DNA of 64,000 nucleotides. Source: Rostratula benghalensis. Its lineage: Eukaryota > Chordata > Aves > Charadriiformes > Rostratulidae. The notes below the pieces were generated by a model. It saw nothing but the letters and a program-made list of their open reading frames with translations, was not told where the DNA came from and ran no database searches. The stretch spans positions 405,578-469,577 of the forward strand of contig VXAI01000161.1 of NCBI GenBank assembly GCA_013399305.1, given 5' to 3'. Of this stretch, positions 53,466 to 64,000 are shown in pieces. Within the stretch, counting starts at the first letter, position 1; every line of letters starts with the position of its first letter. A program made the position numbers and the translations under genes.

Positions 53466-53745
53466 ATAGAATAGAATAGAACTATTTCATTTGGAAAGGA
53501 CATACATCAATAGTCTAGTCCAACTGCCTAACCAATTCAGGGCTGACCAAGGTAAAGCATTTCTTACAAGCGTTGTCTGAATGATTCTTAAATACTGTAA
53601 GGCTTGAGGCATTGACCACCTGTTTAGGAAACCTCTTCAAGTGTTTGACCACCCTCTCTATATAATGAAATAATTCCTAATGCCCAGGCAAAATCTCCCC
53701 AGCACAGCTTTGAATGTTTCCCAGTACATGGGAAATAGAGCCTAC
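53466..53745 (-). mobile_element. Old CR1-type fragment, minus strand
   Basis: The segment opens with the reversed octamer-like repeat 'aatagaatagaatagaac', then 'atttggaaaggac' and 'tagtctagtccaactgccta', followed by 'gcattgaccacctgtttagg' and 'gtttgaccaccctctct'. These blocks are typical of a more diverged CR1 subfamily. The 5' boundary is unclear and could lie anywhere from 53720 to 53765. Confidence 0.78.
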
Positions 53746-56700
53746 TTCTGAAGCCTGAAATGTAGTAATCAGAAAAACAATTAATTTTATAGCTGGGTGG
53801 TGACCCACTCATTTCTGTGAAGTGCTCTAACCCAGTCATATACAATTGCTTTGTCTGTCTAGACATTTTTTTATCCTCCACAGAGGCTTAGAATCCATTC
53901 AAACATAGATTTGAAAAAAGAGTCTGATTTCCCAAAGATTAAAAAGTGATCCGTGAAAGTTAATTATTGTTCAGAAGAGTTGCAGTTTATCAGGAAGAAT
54001 ACGTATATTGGCAAAGCAATCATCATGTACCCAGTTCCAGGCACATGCTTGTCTTATTATGCTCATTCCAGCTTGATTTCCATTTATAGTGTGCAAGGGA
54101 GTCTGTAGTTATTACAGTCAAGAGAATGCAATAGGCATTAAGCTACAGAAATTAAGTACAATTAATTTCTTAAAAGGAACTTATTTCTGTTTCAAATATA
54201 TTCCTCCCTTTACTATTTTTTGCCATATTACAAGTGCTTGAATGTTACTGTCACAGATTGTAATCCTAGTTGATGGCAGGATTGATTTTATGTGCAGTAG
54301 TTTCTTATTTTTAGACACTATTGAGGATTTTATGAGGCAAAAAAACCCCAACCCCCATACCACCAAACCTGAAATTCACTGCAAGAAAATAAAACCTAGT
54401 GATTTAAACTTTTTTACTTTTTGCATCATCTTACTTTTTCGTTGGGATTTCTCCTAGAAAAAATTGCATCGTAGCTGTAGATGAATGTCTGTTATTATAA
54501 CTAAAGAATTATGATCAATTAATATCTATTTACATAACAGGGGGTGAGTTCTGGAAAAAAAAATAATCTAGAAATTAAAAGACTAATTACACTTAAATTT
54601 CTATGTGGCAAAAAAGGGTACCCCAGTTGTGGTATAGTAAATAGTGAGGGTTTTTTTGTGTATCTGTAGAAAACTGGCATCTATAGTCTGTACATAAAAA
54701 TAATAATAATAAAGCCACCAATATGATTGAAGAGCAAAATAAATCCTAGACATATGGGTTGGAAATCAGATAGTGAAACTCAGTGGAAAGGTATGGCAAC
54801 CCGAGATGTGGAGGAGCAGCTGGAAGCAATTCAGGTGTGGACTGATGAAGCCCCTGTTCATTTATCATTCCCGTGGGAACAGATGTGGATTTGCTTGAAG
54901 TGACTGTGAATGATTTTGTGTATGTTCCCTGGTCTTTTTCCCTTTCACTCTCACATACAAAGATGTGAGAGTAAAAGGGTTCTGGCAACACACAGGGTTA
55001 TGGAAACAACTAAGCTTTGTAAGACAAGCAAATTTTATAGGCAAATCCGAGGAAAGGCTCAAAAATCATATGGGCTAGGGATTATTCATGCCATTATGGA
55101 ATAGCAGCAGAAAAGGTTCTTAAAAGGGACTTCCCATGAGAGTGGTAAAAGCAATACAAGATTGCTACAAAGTCCAGTGTTGTCTGTAAGCCAAAAGGAT
55201 TTTGTCTTTTTGCCTTTAAAACTGAGAACCACAAGTTTTCTTTGGTGCTTTTAACTTGAAGGTGAACCTTCATAATTCTTGCAATAAGAGATGTAATGCC
55301 AAAACTAAAGGAGAGAAAGTAGATCCACAGCTGCTCCAAGAATATTTTCTATCCTATGTGAAATATCTCACAATTCCAAAAAACTTTTATTTGTGTTTCT
55401 ATTTTTTTTTTTTTTTTTTAAATCAGCTCTACTTGGTTAAAATGAAGGAGCTGGACCTTGTATAAGCTGTATACAAGGGCAGTGTGGACTACCAGTCCCA
55501 GAAAAATCAAAGAACTTCATTTTAGCCTGTGAGAGTTGTGTTTGATAGACATTCAGTAGACAAAGCTCTACCAGTCACAGGGTTACCTTAGCAGTGTCAG
55601 CAAGAAATTGCTCAGTGCTGCTTAAGTTATTTAGGTGCAGGTGATTTGTCTCGTTATTATTCTTTTCTTTGTATTATACAATGAGACATATTCGATTGCA
55701 TAAACTTGAGGAAGAGTATTAAATTATATAAAAAACAACAACATTTTACATTATACATCTTTTAAACACTTGGACTAAATTACACATACTAAAATTAACT
55801 TGTTTATTAGCCTGAATTCCTAATTATAGATTTTAAAGACTAATGACTTGCATATCATATTTTTTGTTGCAAAGTAAAAGTAAATTTTGTCACAGTCTTA
55901 ATAATTTCAAAGTTTAGAAAGTATAACTTGACTTAATCACAGACACTGTTTTTGTATCTCCCTAGTAACACGAATTTGCAGAACTCAGGTTAAACATTAA
56001 TTATTCATGGAACAATTAGTTTTAATTAGCACCTTTGTAGAATCCCATATGGTTTCAGACATCACCAGTTCACTAATGTAAACTATTTAAAAGGAAATAA
56101 TGTGAAAGTTTGAAAAGCTGCACAGGAGTCAATAAGTGGTATGAGGAAAAAAAGTCACATTCCTTTGAAATGAAAAATAAAAAAAAGTATACAAACAGCC
56201 TTGTATTTGGATCCTGATTCTGACCTTTTCTATCTCTGCAGGGCAGAACACGTTGTGTGAGACAACTGCTTTGCTTCAGCAAAAGGACTAAGTTGAAATG
56301 TCCTTTGGTGATCACACCACTACACATAGTTTAGCAAAATGGTTTCTCATTCTACCAGTTGTATGGAATACTTACACATTTGTTAGTTATGCCACTTTAG
56401 TAGTCATGCATTCATGTTCCAGGCTAGCTAGTATTAATTGTGTTCTGATTAGTGAGCTTCATATAAGACTCTGCTGTGGCTTTCCATTCTTCTCTTATTC
56501 CTCCTCCCAGCTTTTAGAGACAAAAAAAAGAAGCAGAGGAAATAGCCTTTAGAAGTAGAGAGAAAACAAAGTTCCAGCTGTAATAGGTCAAAGAGTTTTA
56601 AAGTGAAGGACTTTCCAATGATTTTGAGCAGAGGAGATTGGAGATTATGCTATCAATGGGAAAGGCTAACGGCTAGAAATTGGGAGTATAATAGGATGAC

Positions 56701-59128
56701 TCTAGGTGAGATAAAGTGCTAGAACAAGCGCACTCTGGCTGTAGTTTGATAAGAGACAGTAACGGGCTTATTGGCTCAAGAATAGCAAGGGTGCCAGATC
56801 AAAACTAGAAGCAAACAGATGACTCAAATCAATGATCTTGACTAAAACTTCTGTGTTAGTTTGCAGTTTGTCAGAGAAGGGCTGACTAGTTGTATTAGTC
56901 TTTGTAAAAATTCTATTGTAGTCATCCCATGGAATTTCATGATGGCGTTCTTCCAGTCCCTGCTCCTTGCTCTGTTAAAATGCTGTACTGTCTTGCAGAA
57001 GACCTTTTATTCAAGGACTTACAGATCTTGGGCAAGCCATGTTCACTCCATTGGACCTTGTACTTGCAGCTTGCAAAACCCATATCTTAACATGAGCAAC
57101 CGCAGTTTATGTATAAAATAAGTGCAAGGGAAATGTGCTGGAATACCCTGGATATGGGTGCACCTGGATACAGTTCCTAGATACAGGTAGATGGATATGC
57201 TCTGTTGACTAGGAAAAAAAGCTAACATTTCTACCCATTGACAAATAGCTGTCTTTGTTACACCAGATATAAGAAGGCACTGTGTAGGGTTAACCATGGA
57301 TAGAATCAGTGCAGCATCCCGTGACAGTCCATTAGAAGCCCATCAAAACTGCATTATAGCAGGATTCCAAGCATCTGAAGGGATTTACTTACTGCCTACA
57401 TTTCTCCCTCTCTTCATACCTTATCATTAAAACAACCTTATTATGGTATTTGCTGTTGAGCTTTTCTAGATGGGAAAAAAACCAGCAACTCCCTCAGTGC
57501 AGAACACGTACCTAAATGTCTTTTTCACTTTCCTAAAAAAGTGGATCATAGGCTTTCATTTTTTTCTTTGAACAGATTATATAATGAGATTTAGTTACCA
57601 GGAAAACAGGATCCTGTCTGCAAAAATTAGTCTCAAGTCTGAACCTAAGAGGTGTTGACCATATGGCCAACCACATATTCTTCTAACATGTAGCTGCCAC
57701 AGTTAAAATATGGCTGAAAGGGAACTCTTATTACTCCTGCTGTCCAATCAATGTTGTAACAATCTAATAGTCCAAATACTCTGACACAAAAAAGGCATAA
57801 TTGAAAATACTGTTAACATTATTTTACAAAACCCTTCCAGTGTTCCTCTGGGTCCTCAGGTTGACAATTTCAGCCTTCTCAAAACAGAGGGGAGGGTTTA
57901 TGACAAGGCTTTCTGAGATCCTCAGCAGGAGGAATGTGACATTGATGGCAGTGCTTTCTATTTCCTCGGTATCGGGATATGCTTGAAGCTATTTTTATAT
58001 ATTTTCTTATATTTTCTAGTTTCCTGGAATTAGTTGTATCCACCCTGGTCATTTACCAGGAAAACAAATGTCAACACTTTGAAGATGCTATGTGTCCTTG
58101 CAAATAATATTTTGCTGTTACTTATAAAAGGACTTAGGATTTATACTGACATGGCATAACAGGATCTCAGGATCAGCTGAACCTGTCTAGGCCTGGGCTG
58201 ATTTTCACTTCTTTTTACAACTGGCTGGTGCCACACTTGTTTGAGCTGAAACTGGGTGAAAGGCTCCTGTAGTCACGTCTGACCAAGCTAGGGAGTCACC
58301 ACACAGCAAAGAGTTGTCCCTTCTGGTCATTTAGTTAGGGTGAGCTGTTGTGCAACTTCCAAACCATCTGGGAACCAAAGAGAAGGTAACAGACTTGCTG
58401 TTTGCTTGGAACATACAAAAATAGCCCCAGGTGGGCTGCAATATTGAGAAGGAAGAAAATATAAATGTTGTGCTCTTCCAATCAAAAAAGTCACACTATT
58501 GACAACTGCTTTTCATTCCACCACCTTTTTTTTTTTTCTGAGAAAGTTCCTCAACATTAGCACCCAGAGGCACTCTGGAAGCCATAACACAATACCATAC
58601 CAGGTAGTTAGATGTTACCTTCTTCTATAGTCATTTCAGGTGTACTGTTCATGAGATAATGAGTTTTAGTATTATTGTAACTAGACATTATACCTGCTGT
58701 GTTTTGATTAGATTGTTAAGATTAGGATAACAGTAAATTTTGGGCTTCGTATGTGCTATATTTCTTTTGCCCATTATAACATTTTGAACTGAAGTACAGT
58801 AGAAATGCTCATTTTCTGGCCTGACGTAATGAAACATCCCATCAGAGAGCTCCAGAAATAGTGCTTTCTCTGGGCTGAAGTTGTGCGGTTCTGCAACATT
58901 TTTAACACAAACTTCTGCTGCTCATTTCTGTTCCTCTCACGAACCAGGTCACTCTGTGGAACATGTGCTCAGTCAATGCATCTGGCAATGCAGCCGTTGC
59001 CATTTGTGAATTCCATCAAAATGACCAGCATTATGTCCAAGCTAAAGGCAGACTGTTGACATATAAGCCAAGAAATACAGCTTTTTCCTATCCCTCTTCT
59101 GTTAAACCCAAAATAACATTGATAAAAT
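53746..59128. other. Long non-coding stretch
   Basis: About 5.4 kb without a recognised gene. An 18-bp T run is at 55402-55419. A segment at about 55780-56070 has clustered homeodomain-like cores and no transposon signature. A moderately GC-richer patch at about 58150-58450 is unclassified. Confidence 0.5.
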
Positions 59129-59950
59129 TCACAGAATCACAGAATCTTCATGGTTGGAAGGAAGCTTTGAGATCATCGAATCCAACAATATAAAAAAAAC
59201 CCTCAAAAAACAAAACCCACCAGCACCACACCCAAAAAAATGCTATCATAACAACAACCACCACACCACACCCAACAATCTCAGGCTCTAGCGCATGCCC
59301 TGAAGTGCCCCATCTACAGGTTTCTTAAATACTTCCAGGAATGGTGACTCAACCACCTCCCTGGGAAGGCCCTTCCAGTGCCTGGCCATCCCCCCAGTGA
59401 AATAATTCTTCCTTTTACCTAATCTAAACCTGCTGCAACTTCAGACCTTTTCCTCTGGTCCTGTCATTATTCCCTTGGGAGAAGAGGCCAACACCCACCT
59501 CTCTACAACCTCCTTTCAGGGAGTTGTAGAGGGCACTGTAGTCTCCCCTCAGCCTCCTCTATTCCAGATTAAAAATGCCCAGTTCCCTCTGGAACTCCTG
59601 ATAGGACTTGTTCTCTAGACCCCACTCCGGGTTGGTGGCTCTGCTCTGGACACGCTCCAGCACCTCAATGTCCTTCTTGTAGTGAGGGGCCCAGAACTGA
59701 ACACAGCTCTCGAGGTGAGTCCTCACCAGCACCAAGTACAGAGGCACGATCACTTCCCTACTCCTGCTGTCCACATTATTCTTGATACAAGCCAGGATGC
59801 TGTTGGCCTTCTTGGCCACCTGGGCACTCTGCTGGCTCATGTTAAACAAGATATCCACCAACACTCCCAGATTCTTTTCTGCTGGGCAACTCTCCAGCCG
59901 CTCTTCCCCAAGCCTGTAGTATTGACTGGGGTTCTGGACTTGTGGTGACA
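59129..59950 (-). mobile_element. CR1 LINE, longest copy in the window, minus strand
   Basis: On the minus strand this copy runs from within the reverse-transcriptase C-terminus to the CR1 3' end. The reversed terminus 'acagaatcacagaatc' is at 59131-59146. Common blocks follow: 'ttcttaaatacttccagg', 'accacctccctgggaaggcc', 'cctctggtcctgtcattatt' and 'tccagcacctcaatgtcctt'. An A/C-rich insert-like block at about 59190-59275 is much longer than in the sister copy at 7166-7742. The reverse-transcriptase portion is the least damaged in the window. The copy is about 820 bp, far short of a full-length CR1. Confidence 0.94.
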
Positions 59951-59951
59951 T
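59559..59951 (-). pseudogene. CR1 reverse-transcriptase C-terminal fragment
   Basis: An open frame of 130 codons inside the CR1 copy. It shows EKNLGVLVD near residues 25-33, [20 protein letters not shown] near 38-57, the [20 protein letters not shown] region near 70-89, and [10 protein letters not shown] near 97-106. These are C-terminal ('thumb' side) landmarks of CR1 ORF2. The catalytic YADD-containing core and the endonuclease are absent because of 5' truncation, so the product would have no enzyme activity. The apparent start Met is simply the first one in the truncated frame. It is a relic, not a functional gene. Confidence 0.85.
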
Positions 59952-62900
59952 AGCTTTGTAAACAGACGGCTACAAGCATACGGTGACAAGGCCAGATACA
60001 GCTGCTTCCTGTAACAACTATTGACCTTGAAAGCAGAATGCAGAAGCAGCAGGGGCCTTCAACCCAAATTCTAATTTTCCAGGAATTGCAAGTGGCTAAC
60101 CACAGGAAAAGCAAGTAGCTGGCTAAAAGCATACTGGAATACAGTGTTGTGTCATCTCCGAGGCCCTTCTCTGCATAAAGTGCTTGATATATGACCGTGC
60201 TAAGCCAGCAGTGATTCTGGTAAACTGAGCATGTAACTGTACCTTGAATGACTTTCATGAATCAGCATGTGTAGACAGGATCCCCAAGAAGAGACATTCT
60301 CATAGTGGTTTCACCAGATGATCTAGATACACAGAGATAAAACTTAACAAGCTGTCAAATTTATGACCATATTTTGTAGGGCAAAAGGATAAAGGCACTG
60401 AGGAATTAGGAAAAGAACTTAAAAAAATTAGAAAAAGAGCAAAGTGCCAAGCGAAAAACAATGGCTCTTGAGAGAAGGGAAACTAGTCTCTGTCATGATG
60501 AAGGAGCTTATTTACACTGAGAGAAAGAAGGAGAGATTGAAGAGCTTTTAACTAGTTGATGTGGTGGAGCTAAATAGGAACCATAGATACTGACAGTGAC
60601 AGAAGCAGGAGATGGCAAATATCTCAGAAAGAAGAAAGTTATCTCAAGATACCAAAAGGGGTTCTACATCCAACACAGATACCTTCAGAAGAAAACTTAA
60701 GCCCAAGAAGGAAACAGTGATTGGCACAAGTTAGCTAGAACAGCATATGTGAAAGAAAGGGATAATGGGACACAGGTTTGTTGGGGAAAAAAAAATAATA
60801 TATTATTTAGAAATGACCAAAACCCCCAAGAAAACCTGGATGAATGATATATAGATCGCAATTAAAAGTGATCAGAGAAGAAATAAAGTAAATACCTGGC
60901 AAACAGAAAATGTAGTGTGAAACACATCTTACAGGTCAGTCATGTTCTGAAGGACTTAATTATAATGAAAATCTGAGTATATTAAGAAGAAGGGTGCGCT
61001 AAAGACAGGAGGAAAAAGATAAGAAGGTAGTATTTTTCCATATATGAAAACAGTATTAAAGATCATTAAAGGTTGAAACACTTGGAACAAAGTTGTGAAG
61101 AGAAGATCCATAATACAACCTTGTACAGACGGAACTTAAAGTGAGAATATTTTCCACAGGATACTTCCCTTCATAAGAATGGAGATAACTTCTTATTTAA
61201 CCTCAGAATCAACATCTTACTGAACTGTTATTCTTTGCTATTATGCATGCAGGTATCATTCAAAATAGTCCTCAGTGCAAAAGCTCTGCTCCAATTTCAG
61301 ATATAAATGTACATATTGATTTATACTTAATGAAATACTAAATATGGAAAATACTGTAAGAGGAGTAAATTATTCAGAGTAAATTTGACAAACTTGTATA
61401 AAATAAATAATGCATCGTAATTTATGGAAACGCAGTTCAACTTAATTTATTCAAAAAAGACAGAATAATCCTTTATGAATTTTAATACTTTTCCACATTA
61501 ATATCACACAGAAATTGCAGATTATATGAACCTAACTTTTTTTTTTTAAAAAAGAAAATAATGGTAATGGCTACTCTTGATCTTACTAAGCAATAATAGC
61601 TTGACAGTTAGCTCTAATGAAAGGAAAGGGATCAGAATTATTCCTAAGAAACTGATTTTACAAAATAAAGCTTTCAAAGTAGCCTGACAGCGTTCCAAGG
61701 CCATGTGTTGGAATGGTTACCTTTGTTTTTGGCTAGAATGGGCTGTGGCTAGATGTAATGCCCAGACAGGGATCAGGAGAATGTTCAGGGATGTGTTCGG
61801 GTGTACGTGAACAGACTGAATAAATCCTTATTCTATGGCAGTGGTCAAACCTGCACAAAGAAAAAAAGCACAAAAAATCTGTGCTATAAGCTAGCATTGT
61901 CACTAAGGATCTTCATCTTTTCCCCCATTTTACTCAGTCCCTTGGCTTTTATGATACATTTCTTAAGAGAGTTGCACACATTTTGAATACCCAGAACAAG
62001 GGAGGACTAAATCTGACCTGAAAGATCTTGTGTGAAGGTGTCCTACTCTGAACAAAAAGCTGGTTTAGCATGCTACAACATTAGCTTTGGGATAAAAACT
62101 GAACTGGTGAAGAGCCTAAATAGAGTCATATTTGTATCAGTCTGGCCTGAACAAATCTTATTTTAGAATTTCTTTAAGATTTTATTTGCTTATTTAATTC
62201 TGGGGATAAAGCAAAAAACAGAAACTTTTTAGCAAGATAATAAAAAATAATCAGTTAAAAATTAGGAAGGAAAAAGGGGATAATATTAATTAAACATAGC
62301 TGAAGTTTGTGAAAAAGAGAATTCTGCATAGGTTTATGATAAGAGTAGGCAAACAAACGCAAGAAAAATCCATTAATAGTTACTGAAAATTTAGAAAATA
62401 CTTCTATCTCAGCTAGATCATGCACTGAATAGTTGGTCAACAAGACATTATCAAGTGAAAGTATCATACAAACTCCCACTGCCCTTAAGCTGCTGTGGAT
62501 ATTCACTTATGACCATTATTTCAGCCTCAACAGGCCTTTGGCTTCACCTGCTAGAGGCTGTCCATGATCTTATGCTGCAATACTTATTCTGCCACATGGC
62601 CAGGAATGTAATCTTTGGAGTAGTATCTGAAGCTCACAGTACAGCACAGGAAAGGTTACATGCTTTAGTCCAAAACAGTAGTTACCTACGTAAAGAATAC
62701 TCTTTGGTACCTCTCAAGTCAAGCACCATAACTGAGCCTGCACCCCTAAATCAGGACTGCCTCACTAATTCTCTGTTCTCAGTTGTTTTTCAAACCATGA
62801 TGGGGTTTCAGTGCCTATATGGTGCTCTACTAGTTGGAGTATTTGCTCAAGAAGATACTAAAGCCAGAATTGTCTCACATTGATGTTCCCATGACTAGTG

Positions 62901-63084
62901 GCACACTCTACAGCTCTCCAACAGTGAGCAGTATGGCAGTTTTAAGTATGCACAGCAGAGACTGTAGATGCTTACAGGTTTCTGAGCTTAGAAAAAAAGT
63001 CTAGGATTTTAAATGCTTCCACAACTTGGCTCTTTACAAGTGTGGTACTCTTTACTTCATATTTGTAACTGTGAGTCTGAAGTC
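59951..63084. other. Non-coding stretch, partly purine-rich
   Basis: About 3.1 kb. From about 60380 to 61080 the plus strand is A/G-rich without being a simple repeat. A GTG-initiated open frame of 142 codons occupies 62455-62883 and is listed separately. No transposon is recognised. Confidence 0.45.
62455..62883 (+). other. 142-codon open frame, no recognisable family
   Basis: One of the longer open frames in the window outside repeats, and its local base composition is less AT-biased than the surroundings. It starts at GTG; the first ATG is codon 19. The predicted product has hydrophobic patches near the N-terminal third (around SASTGLWLHLLEAVHDLMLQ) and near residues 115-130, but no motif I recognise. 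No TATA box, splice site or polyadenylation signal is convincing. A chance frame in AT-moderate sequence, or part of an unrecognised repeat, is more likely than a gene. Confidence 0.12.
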
Positions 63085-63482
63085 GTAGAATTATAGAAGA
63101 TAATCATAGAATGCTTAGAGTTCGAAGGGACCTTAAAGATCATCAAGTTTCAACCCCCCTGCCATGGACAGGGACACCTCCCACCAGACCAGGTTGCTCC
63201 AAGACCCATCCAGCCTGGCCTTGGACCCCTCCAGGGATGGGGCAGCCACAGCTTCTCTGGGCAACCTGTTCCAGTGTCTCACCACCTTCACAGTAAAAAT
63301 ATATTTTTTTCTTAATATCTGTTCTAAATCTCCTCTCTTTCAGTTTAAAACCATTCCCCTCATCCTATCACACCACTCCCTGATAAAAAGTCCCTCCCCA
63401 TCTCTTCTGTAGCCCCCTTTAGGGACTGGAAAGCGTGTTATAAGGTCTTCCCAGATCCTTGTTTCTCCAGGCTGAACAATGT
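63085..63482 (-). mobile_element. CR1 LINE fragment, minus strand
   Basis: Reversed CR1 terminal octamers at about 63085-63115 are followed by 'gagttcgaagggaccttaaa', 'cccctgccatggacagggac', 'cctcccaccagaccaggttg', 'gcaacctgttccagtgtctc' and 'ttgtttctccaggctgaaca'. Blocks and order match the plus-strand copies at 1400-2150 and 23155-23744 in reverse, so the subfamily is the same or close. It is truncated at about 63482 and its frames are broken. Confidence 0.93.
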
Positions 63483-64000
63483 CCAATGAATATAGTCCAA
63501 TTATAAACTCCCCGGACCACATAAATGAGTCCATTGAAAAAATGTGAACTTTTCATGCCAACCAAAGCTTCAAAGAATCACGAATCTATTCTATTTAATC
63601 TTCATGTAAGTATCTATGTTCAGATGAGTACTGTTTTTCAACTGGGAAAATTTGGCCCACCAGCCTATTTCTAGTTGGTTTAGAAAACTGGTGTTTTATT
63701 CAACTGAGAGGGCTATCTTTTCTCCAAGTCTTCGTACAAATACTGAGCTAATGTCATATGACAGTACAGTTCTACCTCATTTAATAATTAAGAATTGTTC
63801 TTTTGTTACAAGACCATGTCTTATTCAGCTGGCAATATTGTTTACATTTTACAGTAATTTTACACAGGATAATAAACATTTTAAACATATTGTGTCAAGT
63901 AGCCCACCTATATGGCTGACATTAAACATATGCTAAAGTGTTTTGCCGGTCCTTGGCATAAATGACTACATAAGGTGCCGTCAGGGAAAAAAAACACATT
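63483..64000. other. AT-rich non-coding stretch to window end
   Basis: About 520 bp with no recognised gene or repeat. The minus-strand frame at 63340-63534 is mostly CR1-derived. Confidence 0.5.

Noticed and set aside
59842..60258. 138-codon minus-strand open frame
   Set aside because: Part overlaps CR1 in a non-coding frame, and the rest has no recognisable domain or gene signals.
1..64000. Excess of minus-strand CR1 copies (9 of 12) as evidence of a plus-strand host gene
   Set aside because: LINEs tend to be antisense inside introns, but 12 copies are too few for the bias to mean much, and the LTRs here are on the plus strand.

Overview
The window looks like nuclear DNA from a bird. It is AT-rich and contains no convincing intact protein-coding gene, rRNA or tRNA. 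The interspersed repeats are mostly chicken-repeat-1 (CR1) LINE fragments, recognised by the ATTCTATG-type 3' end, the 'ggaagggacc' block and pieces of the reverse-transcriptase C-terminus. There are also long terminal repeats (LTRs) of an endogenous retrovirus. CR1 is also present in turtles and crocodilians, so 'bird' is an inference from repeat type, sparse repeat content and composition; I cannot name the species.

Layout: CR1 copies lie at about 1400-2150 (+), 7166-7742 (-), 13673-14020 (-), 17296-17459 (+), 18265-18326 (-), 22952-23125 (-) head-to-head with 23155-23744 (+), 40091-40170 (-), 42352-42722 (-), 53466-53745 (-), 59129-59950 (-) and 63085-63482 (-). All are 5'-truncated and coding-dead. 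Two related solo LTRs in the same orientation lie at 21649-22368 and 41024-41778. Each has its own 5-bp target duplication, so they are independent insertions and not the two ends of one provirus. A GC-rich block at 32436-32890 has the outline of a third, unrelated LTR. An assembly gap of 772 N occupies 46702-47473.

The most gene-like remnant is at about 5256-5760. It reads as a decayed coiled-coil protein with one frameshift and two internal stops, ends in an A-rich tail, and resembles a processed pseudogene. Two further open reading frames (30530-30738 and 62455-62883) are noted with low confidence.

The remaining sequence is AT-rich and non-repetitive, with many homopolymer A/T runs. Some stretches (about 27930-28480, 29100-29500, 29580-29850, 55780-56070) have dense transcription-factor-like motifs and could be conserved non-coding elements, but this cannot be shown from one sequence. 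The window is best read as an intergenic desert or the inside of a very large intron. No operon, CRISPR array or novel multi-gene system is visible.
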